DNA of 11,715 nt from Thioalkalivibrio sp. (GTDB lineage Bacteria > Pseudomonadota > Gammaproteobacteria > Ectothiorhodospirales > Ectothiorhodospiraceae), in NCBI GenBank assembly GCA_007136145.1, contig SLHN01000164.1, positions 1 through 11,715 on the forward strand, read 5' to 3'. The first letter of the stretch is position 1. The number at the start of each line of letters is the position of its first letter. Below the pieces are notes generated by a model. The model saw only the letters and a list, made by a program, of their open reading frames with translations. It was not told where the DNA came from and made no database searches. Shown one piece after another: positions 1 through 5,063 of the stretch. The position numbers were made by a program, and so were the translations under genes.

Positions 1-134
1 ACCGGAATGTCGTCACGTATCGGGTAAGCCAGGCCGGCGGAAACCGAGATCAGTTCGTTAGCATCACGATCATAGCGCAACGGTCCCTTCGTGACCGGGC
101 AGACGAGAATGTCGAGCAGACGCTTATCCATCAT
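1..134 (-). CDS. Trm112-family small protein (YcaR-like), 3' end outside window
   Basis: Reading the minus strand from the ATG at 134 gives a short protein starting MMDKRLLDILVCPVTKGPL and continuing through ELISVSAGLAYPIRDDIP, where the window ends. This matches the Trm112/YcaR family (usually about 60 residues), so roughly two thirds is present. Trm112 proteins are small zinc-ribbon-type scaffolds that activate methyltransferases in eukaryotes; the bacterial role is poorly defined. Only the first zinc-type Cys (CPV) is kept; the other usual positions hold Thr and Ser, which is common in proteobacterial versions. A GGGG ribosome-binding stretch lies 5 nt before the first ATG. A second ATG directly follows, so the start may be 131. 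It lies 2 nt after the lpxK stop and is probably cotranscribed with it; kdsB usually follows in relatives. Confidence 0.85.
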   Translation of the reverse strand, partial: MMDKRLLDILVCPVTKGPLRYDRDANELISVSAGLAYPIRDDIP

Positions 135-136
135 TT

Positions 137-1144
137 TTACCCCAGGTGTTTGAGCCGTATGGTCGTTTCGAGACGTCGCAGCAACGCCTCTTCGAAGTCC
201 TTGTCAGGCTGCGCCGATACCGGCCAGAACCAATGGCGATCGTCGGCAAAGTCGCGGCATTTTACGGCATCCTTCTCGGTCATCAGGATCGGCCTGGAAT
301 CACCGAAGCGGATATCGCGGGCACGAAACCGGTGATGATCGGGAAAAGGGTGCCGGATCACCTCCAGCCCTGCAGCCACAAGGGCCTGGAAAAATCGCTC
401 GGGATTGGCAATACCGGCGACAGCATGCACCGGCCCATCGCCCAGATCCCGCAGGCAACACGTAACCCCGGGGCAGGCCACACTGTGAACAGACTGCGAC
501 GGGACCAGCACCATCAGATGTTCACCGGGCTCCGCGGGACCACCGGTGTTGACCACGAAGTCGGCCCGCTCGGCGGAAGACCTCGGCTCCCGGAGCGGTC
601 CCGCGGGCAGGCATAAGCCATTGCCGAAACGGCGCTGCCCATCCAGCATCAGGATGCTGATGTCACGCTGCAAGCCATGGTGCTGCAGCCCGTCGTCCGA
701 AATGACCACGTCGACACCCTGCTGTTCCGCCAGCGCACGCGCAGCGCGCAACCGGTCGCGGTCCACCCATACCGGAACACCGGTATTCCGAGCCAGCAGG
801 ATCGGTTCGTCGCCAACCACGGAGGGATCGGCGCCGGGACGCACCAGCAGGCTGTCGTTGCCATGACGTCGTCCATAGCCGCGGCTGACGATGCCTGGAC
901 GAAAACCCGCGGCAACAAGCCGCCGAGCAACCCACGCCGTCATCGGGGTCTTGCCACTTCCGCCGACGCTCAGATTGCCAACGACAATCACCGCCTTCAA
1001 GGGCAGGAAGACGTGACGCTGCCTGGTGTCCGCCCGGTTACGCCGCCAGACAGCGAGTCCTGCATAGACAAGCGACAGTGGAAACATCATCGCCGCGAAC
1101 GGTCCGCGACGCGTCCACTGCCGCCACAACCACTGTTCTACCAT
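137..1144 (-). CDS. lpxK: Tetraacyldisaccharide 4'-kinase LpxK
   Basis: LpxK phosphorylates the 4' position of the tetraacyl-disaccharide 1-phosphate lipid A precursor, using ATP at the inner face of the inner membrane, to give lipid IVA. The 335-residue length is normal for the family. An N-terminal hydrophobic stretch (about residues 16-33, MFPLSLVYAGLAV region) is the usual membrane anchor. The P-loop GNLSVGGSGKTP is at 56-67, SRGYGRR at about 87-93, and the family signature SDDGLQHHGLQRD at about 149-161. A late TEKDAVKC motif is also typical. The ATG start overlaps the stop of the upstream WaaA-like gene by 7 nt (ATGGTAG), which suggests coupled translation. The Trm112 gene follows directly. 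The protein appears intact, with no missing key motif. Confidence 0.97.
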   Translation of the reverse strand: MVEQWLWRQWTRRGPFAAMMFPLSLVYAGLAVWRRNRADTRQRHVFLPLKAVIVVGNLSVGGSGKTPMTAWVARRLVAAGFRPGIVSRGYGRRHGNDSLLVRPGADPSVVGDEPILLARNTGVPVWVDRDRLRAARALAEQQGVDVVISDDGLQHHGLQRDISILMLDGQRRFGNGLCLPAGPLREPRSSAERADFVVNTGGPAEPGEHLMVLVPSQSVHSVACPGVTCCLRDLGDGPVHAVAGIANPERFFQALVAAGLEVIRHPFPDHHRFRARDIRFGDSRPILMTEKDAVKCRDFADDRHWFWPVSAQPDKDFEEALLRRLETTIRLKHLG

Positions 1145-2262
1145 GTCCAGACCCGGTCCAGAAGTGCCGCCAGGTTGGCGTCGACTTGCCGCCTCTCGTC
1201 CCAGAATCGTCGCCGCGCGGCATCGCCCTCCGCGCGGCGGTGGTTGAGATCGCCCCGAAGCTCAGACCAGCGGCGAATGACCTGCTCGTCTTTCGGAAGA
1301 ACGGACGTCGGCAACCGCGCGTGCCCGGGCTCGGCGCCCAACGTCAACGCACACCCAGCCGCCAGCGATTGCCACAGAACGTCCCGACCCGGCACGGCAA
1401 GGTGAACCGCGGTGGCAGCACTGGCCGCGGCTCCGAACCAGCGGCAATCGTCGATATGCAGCAAGGTTCCTCCCGGAAGAGGCTGGCGATCCCAGGTGCT
1501 GACCTTGACGGCATCAATCCGGGCGGGATCCCCCGCATCCGCAAAGCTGAACAGCAGAATATCGCGCCGGGCATGCTCCCAACGCTGCCAGGCCGCCAAC
1601 CATCCCAGCCACTGACCGGACTCTCCGTGCCACCACCACAGGCACCGTTCGTCGCCACCGGTCAGCACCCGCAGAACGACATCCACCTGCGCCTCGACAA
1701 AACGCGCCTGTGGGTCCGCCGCCGGCATCTGATCGTGTGCGGTGCCATTATCCGACCAGTCCCTTTGATTCGCCTCCGACACCGGCCAGACCATGCCGTT
1801 ACGAAGTGGGGCCGCCGGCGCACCGACCACAGCCACCGAGGCGAGCGTACTTGCGAGCAAATTCATCGGCGCGGCGCCCAGTTCAGCCAGGATGATCCCA
1901 CAGGGCTGAAAGCGCGCAAGCACCCGCCTGACGACCCCAGGCCGGTCACAGGGACCATAGCCGATGCCGACTCTGGGCCAGGGTCGCAGCAACTCCTTGA
2001 GCAATTCGGGGTCGTCCTGTTCGAACGTGAGCACAATGCGCACATCGCGACGCCGATCACGGACGGCCCCCAGCAACTCGACGCCGAGTCGCAGGGCCGC
2101 GGCTCCCGCGCCGGCCTTGATCCAAACGACACGACCACGTCCATCAGGCGGTGTCAGAAAGCCGAGTCGTGCGCGGGCACGCCGACCGTCGCCCGCGCGA
2201 TAGTCGCGCAGGACGGACCGCCATACCGGCCAAACGCGGGCACCGTAACCCGAATCAACCAC
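1138..2262 (-). CDS. Divergent WaaA/KdtA-like (Kdo transferase family, GT-B fold) protein, probably altered or inactive
   Basis: The 374-residue product resembles Kdo transferase WaaA in layout but not in active-site residues. After an RARARLGF stretch (29-36), VVWIKAGAGAAAL (45-57) lines up with the family WIHAVSVGE motif, with Ala where the catalytic Glu stands. IVLTF (76-80) lines up with the VTTTTPTG strand. LAELGAAPMNLLAS (125-138) lines up with METELWPNLL, the acceptor-side Glu region. In the C-terminal half, DVLWQSLAAGCALTLG (294-309) resembles the HNPLEPAAxGxPVLxG nucleotide-sugar loop, again without the acidic residue. The N-terminal membrane anchor of WaaA is also missing. The start is GTG at 2262, the first possible start after an in-frame stop at 2275-2277. 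It sits between exbD (35 nt away) and lpxK (7-nt overlap), so a lipid A/LPS-related role is inferred. The alignment is by eye and the fold assignment is moderately sure; any function is unknown. Confidence 0.7.
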   Translation of the reverse strand: MVDSGYGARVWPVWRSVLRDYRAGDGRRARARLGFLTPPDGRGRVVWIKAGAGAAALRLGVELLGAVRDRRRDVRIVLTFEQDDPELLKELLRPWPRVGIGYGPCDRPGVVRRVLARFQPCGIILAELGAAPMNLLASTLASVAVVGAPAAPLRNGMVWPVSEANQRDWSDNGTAHDQMPAADPQARFVEAQVDVVLRVLTGGDERCLWWWHGESGQWLGWLAAWQRWEHARRDILLFSFADAGDPARIDAVKVSTWDRQPLPGGTLLHIDDCRWFGAAASAATAVHLAVPGRDVLWQSLAAGCALTLGAEPGHARLPTSVLPKDEQVIRRWSELRGDLNHRRAEGDAARRRFWDERRQVDANLAALLDRVWTW

Positions 2263-2297
2263 GGGCCACCAGGCTCAGGCCAGCCGCGCAACGGCCA

Positions 2298-2723
2298 TCA
2301 ATCTCCATCCGGAACACGGCCGATCGTGGCGATCGATACCGACCTGATACCCAGCCGGCCGACCACGTCCAACGCGGTTACTACCGCCTGATGCGTGGCA
2401 TTCGCATCCGCCCGGATCAGCACCGGATCATCGGGGCGCTCGCCGATCACCTCTCGCAATATCCGCTCCAGCGTCTCCGGCCGACGATTCACGAGCTCGC
2501 GGCCATCCACGTAAAACTCGCCCCGAGCGTCGATCAAAACATCGATCCAGGCCCGTTCCGCGGGACTCGCCTCGCGGTCCGCCGCCGGCAGTTGCAACTG
2601 GATATCGGCGTGCCGGTCAAAGGTCGTCGAGACCATGAAGAAGATCACGAGCAGGAAGACCACGTCGATCAACGGTGTAAGGCTGATACCCGCCTCGTCC
2701 GTGCTTGGCCGACGAAAATTCAC
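2298..2723 (-). CDS. exbD: ExbD/TolR-family biopolymer transport protein
   Basis: ExbD/TolR proteins partner with ExbB/TolQ in a proton-driven inner-membrane motor that energises an outer-membrane or periplasmic partner. The 141 residues show a short cytoplasmic N-terminus, one membrane segment (about 17-34, LTPLIDVVFLLVIFFMVS) containing the essential proton-carrying Asp20, and a periplasmic domain ending in RADANATHQAVVTALDV-type sequence, as is standard for the family. The start is GTG at 2723; it overlaps the exbB stop by 4 nt (GTGA), which argues for translational coupling and equal expression of the pair. The position upstream of lpxK is common in gammaproteobacteria, where the partner of this particular motor is usually not known. 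No tonB gene is seen in the window. Confidence 0.95.
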   Translation of the reverse strand: MNFRRPSTDEAGISLTPLIDVVFLLVIFFMVSTTFDRHADIQLQLPAADREASPAERAWIDVLIDARGEFYVDGRELVNRRPETLERILREVIGERPDDPVLIRADANATHQAVVTALDVVGRLGIRSVSIATIGRVPDGD

Positions 2724-3352
2724 GCGTTGATCCCGGTCACGCTGCGCTCGCCGTGAATCATTTCGACGAGTTTGACCGCTTCCATTTCCATTTCCAGCAC
2801 CAGTTCATCGACCCGGCCACGGAAATAGCGATGAAAGATCAACGTCGGAATCGCCACCCCGATCCCGGCTGCCGTAGTCACCAGTGCCTGGGAAATCCCG
2901 CCGGCGAGATCGCGCGGGCTGCCGACACCGATCTCGGTGATCACCGTGAACACCTCGATCATCCCCACGACGGTTCCAAGCAGGCCGAGCAGCGGGGTGA
3001 TCATCGCGATGGTACCCAGAGTATTGAGAAACCGCTCCAGTTCATGGGCAACCCGGCGCCCCGTCTCCTCGATCGACTCCTTCATCACCTCACGCGAGCG
3101 GTCCTGCGCGGCCAGACCGGCCGCAAGCACCTGTCCGAGGGGCGAGCCGGCACGCATACGCTGCAGGATAACGGCACCGGTTCCGGGAGCCCGGGTGCGC
3201 GCCTGCTCCCACACGGTGGCGAGCAACCCGGATGGCACCACTCGCGCCCGACGCAGCGCCCAGAGGCGTTCGAGCACGATGGCCATGGCAATCACCGAAC
3301 ACAGCAGGATCGGCACCATCAGCCAGCCACCTGCCCTTATGATCTCCAGCAT
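2720..3352 (-). CDS. exbB: ExbB/TolQ/MotA-family proton channel protein
   Basis: This is the channel-forming partner of ExbD. From the chosen ATG at 3352 the protein has 210 residues and starts MLEIIRAGGWLMVPILLCSV. Three membrane segments are visible at about residues 8-30, 110-133 (LGTIAMITPLLGLLGTVVGM) and 153-175 (ISQALVTTAAGIGVAIPTL). The second and third carry the family's conserved TPLLGLLGTVxGM and ALxTTxxGxxxAIPxL patterns. The open frame extends upstream to 3430, but that extension (MHSQRAVSSK...) does not look like ExbB. A strong GGGGGAG ribosome-binding site sits 6 nt before 3352, so the short start is preferred. It is the first gene of the left block and overlaps exbD by 4 nt. 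It could equally be called a TolQ paralogue. Confidence 0.95.
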   Translation of the reverse strand: MLEIIRAGGWLMVPILLCSVIAMAIVLERLWALRRARVVPSGLLATVWEQARTRAPGTGAVILQRMRAGSPLGQVLAAGLAAQDRSREVMKESIEETGRRVAHELERFLNTLGTIAMITPLLGLLGTVVGMIEVFTVITEIGVGSPRDLAGGISQALVTTAAGIGVAIPTLIFHRYFRGRVDELVLEMEMEAVKLVEMIHGERSVTGINA

Positions 3353-3358
3353 TCCGAT

Positions 3359-3365
3359 CTCCCCC
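3359..3365 (-). promoter_or_regulatory. Ribosome-binding site deciding the exbB start
   Basis: On the minus strand GGGGGAG precedes the ATG at 3352 with a 6-nt gap. It is the best Shine-Dalgarno match near this gene and fixes the start downstream of the longer open frame that begins at 3430. Confidence 0.7.
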
Positions 3366-3405
3366 GCTTGCTGGCGGAAGGAAACGAGCCGCCAGTCAAC
3401 CTTCG

Positions 3406-3434
3406 ATGATACAGCGCGCTGGGAATGCAAGAAA
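3406..3434 (-). promoter_or_regulatory. Weak candidate sigma-70 promoter for the exbB-exbD-lpxK block
   Basis: On the minus strand a TATCAT -10-like hexamer (3406-3411) lies 17 nt after a TTTCTT -35-like hexamer (3429-3434). The -35 match is poor. Some promoter is expected here because exbB is the first gene after the 233-nt gap that follows the GlcG-like gene. This is inference from spacing and hexamers only. Confidence 0.3.
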
Positions 3435-3535
3435 CTTTAGGCAGGTGGATTATCGGGCAAACGGACCCAGCCTCCGAGCAACAAAATATCATGGGCCGCG
3501 AAAGGAACCGGGGAAGCACCGATCACGACCACATA

Positions 3536-3576
3536 GCGGGGAGCGCAACGCGCCACCAGCAGCGTCGCGCCCCCGC
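3536..3576 (-). terminator. Long hairpin after the GlcG-like gene, candidate terminator without a U-tract
   Basis: Arms GCGGGG (3536-3541) and CCCCGC (3571-3576) pair perfectly. After a one-base bulge (3542) they continue into an 8-bp stem (3543-3550 with 3563-3570) around a 12-nt loop. The single imperfect pair is an A-C mismatch in plus-strand RNA but a G-U wobble in minus-strand RNA, so the fold suits the transcript of the minus-strand gene that stops 9 nt upstream. No run of T follows on the minus strand, so it may instead be an mRNA-stabilising 3' hairpin or a Rho-assisted end. The rest of 3353-3585 holds only the candidate exbB promoter and no convincing gene. Confidence 0.4.
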
Positions 3577-3585
3577 CAACACATG

Positions 3586-4080
3586 TCAAAGCATCTCCAG
3601 ATCCATCAGGACCGCGTCGAGACCAGCCTGCGCGCACTCCTCGTCGACCATGCCATCGGGAGCACCGCTGACCCCGACCGCACCGTAGATAAGGCCACCG
3701 GCTTCGATCGTGACCGAACCCGGCATGAAGGCCAACCCCTCGCCGAGGGTCGCCAGCGGACTGCTGGCTCTCGCCGCGAGGTCCGATCCCTTGGCATTGA
3801 ACATGATGGCCGTGAAGGCCTTTTTCTGGCTGATGTTCAGGGTGATCGGTGGTGCTGTGGTGTCGCGCATCTGAACCTGCGTGATTCCGCTGCGGTCGAC
3901 CACCGTCACACCAATCGGGATACCCTTTGCACGGCAGGCGGCAACCGTCGCGGTAGCAATCGTGGCAGCCACGTCCATACTCAGCCGATTAATCTGGACA
4001 ACCATCGGATCCGAGGCCACGGCCGTGGTTGACGCCGCCATAACCGACACGAAGAAAAGGGCCTTGCTGAAATTTCTCAT
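3586..4080 (-). CDS. Exported GlcG/HbpS-like (PF03928, haem-binding/DUF336 family) protein
   Basis: The 164-residue product (from the ATG at 4080) begins with a clear signal peptide, MRNFSKALFFVSVMAASTTA, with a likely cleavage after AVA near residue 22, so it should be periplasmic. The mature part has the GlcG/HbpS pattern: an N-terminal helix, GVTVVDRSG (57-65), an NISQKKAFTA segment (82-91), and AGGLIYGAVGVSGAPDGMVDEECA towards the C-terminus, which is the family's most conserved region. Members include the haem-binding HbpS and GlcG of the glycolate locus; most have no known role. The open frame reaches 4101, but an AAGGA site 10 nt before 4080 and the signal-peptide shape favour the shorter start. 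It is a single gene divergent from the HIT gene and is probably transcribed alone. The family call is confident; the ligand is not known. Confidence 0.88.
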   Translation of the reverse strand: MRNFSKALFFVSVMAASTTAVASDPMVVQINRLSMDVAATIATATVAACRAKGIPIGVTVVDRSGITQVQMRDTTAPPITLNISQKKAFTAIMFNAKGSDLAARASSPLATLGEGLAFMPGSVTIEAGGLIYGAVGVSGAPDGMVDEECAQAGLDAVLMDLEML

Positions 4081-4090
4081 GGCGATGAAG

Positions 4091-4095
4091 TCCTT
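4091..4095 (-). promoter_or_regulatory. Ribosome-binding site for the GlcG-like gene
   Basis: AAGGA on the minus strand lies 10 nt before the ATG at 4080. This spacing is a little long but supports the signal-peptide start over the ATG at 4101. Confidence 0.5.
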
Positions 4096-4121
4096 GTGCA
4101 TTCTTCGGAAGTGGGATCCGG

Positions 4122-4151
4122 ATTAGACCGTAGTGCATATCCGATATGCAA
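4122..4151 (-). promoter_or_regulatory. Candidate sigma-70 promoter for the GlcG-like gene
   Basis: On the minus strand TTGCAT (4146-4151) and TCTAAT (4122-4127) are separated by 18 nt. The -10 hexamer matches five of six consensus bases; the -35 matches the leading TTG only. The spacer contains most of the palindrome at 4134-4150, so a regulator bound there would block this promoter. Confidence 0.45.
4134..4150. repeat. Perfect inverted repeat TGCATAT-CCG-ATATGCA, candidate operator
   Basis: Two perfect 7-bp arms (4134-4140 and 4144-4150) flank a 3-nt centre. The element is AT-rich within GC-rich DNA and lies between the divergent GlcG-like and HIT genes, inside the -35/-10 spacer of the candidate GlcG-side promoter. 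The size and symmetry suit a dimeric helix-turn-helix repressor. No regulator gene is present in the window to match it, so this is inference. Confidence 0.45.
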
Positions 4152-4225
4152 TCGCAACCCCGGCCAGAGGCTGCCCGCGCCATGGCTCCGCGCACCGACA
4201 ACGGAGCGACCGACACGGTTGGTAC

Positions 4226-4254
4226 CATTCAGAATCTGGAGAATCCATTACAAT
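4226..4254 (+). promoter_or_regulatory. Weak candidate promoter for the HIT-family gene
   Basis: TACAAT (4249-4254) is a good -10 match, five of six bases, 45 nt before the ATG at 4299. The -35 position 17 nt upstream reads CATTCA (4226-4231), a poor match. A promoter is required somewhere here because this is the only plus-strand gene in the window. Confidence 0.35.
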
Positions 4255-4298
4255 CGGCAGCGTCTACCCGCACGCAACCCATCACAGCCAGGCATGCC

Positions 4299-4853
4299 AT
4301 GACCCATACCCAGCACGAACCGGATTGCTATTTCTGCGAGGTTTCCGCCGGCCGCGCGGACCCACTCATTTTCGAGAACCGCTCATTCGTCGGCGTCTTC
4401 GACACCCATCCGGTCAATCCGGGGCATGCACTTATCATCCCAAGGCGGCACGTGGTCTCCCTGTTCGAACTCGACGAAATGGAGCAGTCGGATTACTTCC
4501 ACGCAATCCATGGGGTCCGGCAAGTCGTCGAAACGACAGACCTGACCGACCTGTACCGTAACATGTTGATCCGCGGTGATTTGCGCGAGCGACCCAAGGA
4601 CCATATCGAAACCGTCCTGAACCTCCCCTTCCTCGGCAACCAACCCGACGCGTACACCGTTGGCAACAACGACGGCCGGGCCGCGGGACGAAGCATCGAC
4701 CACCTGCATGTCATCCTGCTGCCTCGGTACATTGGCGACGTCCTGGACCCCAGGGGCGGTATCCGGAACGTGATCCCGGATCGAGCGAAGTACCACAAAT
4801 CGGCACTGGGTCATTCAACGACAATGGGTCTGTCCGCCAAACAAGTGTCCTGA
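4299..4853 (+). CDS. HIT-family (histidine triad) protein with altered triad
   Basis: HIT proteins hydrolyse or transfer nucleotidyl groups (for example on dinucleoside polyphosphates or AMP-amidates). The chosen ATG gives 184 residues starting MTHTQHEPDCYFCEVSAGRA. CYFC at 10-13 is the usual N-terminal zinc CxxC, followed by NPGHALIIPRRHV (40-52). The active-site region is AAGRSIDHLHVILLPRY (128-144), followed by the family's GDVLDPRGGIRNVIP (146-160). The triad normally reads HxHxH; here it is H135-L-H137-V-I139, so the nucleophile-position His is kept and the third His is Ile. Residues about 83-115 (LYRNMLIRGDLRERPK onward) look like an extra segment compared with standard short HIT proteins. 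The open frame extends to 4146, but that part has no HIT similarity; an AGG 6 nt before 4299 supports the short start. It is a single gene, convergent with rlmD. Confidence 0.88.
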   Translation: MTHTQHEPDCYFCEVSAGRADPLIFENRSFVGVFDTHPVNPGHALIIPRRHVVSLFELDEMEQSDYFHAIHGVRQVVETTDLTDLYRNMLIRGDLRERPKDHIETVLNLPFLGNQPDAYTVGNNDGRAAGRSIDHLHVILLPRYIGDVLDPRGGIRNVIPDRAKYHKSALGHSTTMGLSAKQVS

Positions 4854-5063
4854 CGCGCCCCTGACGACCGTGTCGTTGGCGAGGGACCCAAGAAGCGCTG
4901 GTCGTGCCATTTCAGCCGGCTGCTTGCCTTACGGCTCTCGGTGAAAAACGCTGTCAGGTCCGTGATCTGCCGGGCCTGTTGAATTCCTTCACAGGTTCAC
5001 CAGCGCGTCGGGCTTTCATCGCGGCGACGAAATCGACTGATGATTCGGCACGCGGAAAATCGC
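4854..5063. other. Convergent intergenic region between the HIT gene and rlmD
   Basis: These 210 nt separate the stops of two converging genes. Longer open frames pass through, but they are shadows of rlmD or lack family features and plausible starts. The only structure seen is the hairpin at 4955-4978 and a small 5-bp inverted repeat, ACGAC-CGT-GTCGT, at 4864-4876. Many relatives have relA after rlmD; no trace of it was recognised here. Confidence 0.6.
4955..4978 (+). terminator. Candidate hairpin terminator downstream of the HIT gene
   Basis: CAGGTCCG (4955-4962) pairs with CGGGCCTG (4971-4978) around an 8-nt loop. The one non-Watson-Crick pair is U-G in plus-strand RNA and A-C in minus-strand RNA, so the fold favours the HIT-gene transcript. 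It is followed by TTGAATTCC rather than a clean T-run. On the minus strand a TTTTT follows the stem by about 6 nt, so weak two-way termination is possible. Confidence 0.35.

Noticed and set aside
1..134. Loss of zinc cysteines in the Trm112-like protein as a novelty
   Set aside because: CPVTKGPL-type versions without the full Cys set are common in proteobacteria.
1078..2391. 437-codon plus-strand open frame across the lpxK/WaaA-like/exbD region
   Set aside because: It is Arg/Pro/Gln-rich with no family features and lies antisense to three genes with clear motifs; typical GC-rich shadow frame.
3551..3562. E. coli-type Chi octamer GCTGGTGG in the loop of the 3536-3576 hairpin
   Set aside because: An 8-mer is expected by chance at this length and composition, and Chi sequences differ between lineages.
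4146..4298. N-terminal extension of the HIT gene to the ATG at 4146
   Set aside because: The extra 51 residues have no HIT similarity, run through the candidate promoter and operator region, and have no ribosome-binding site.
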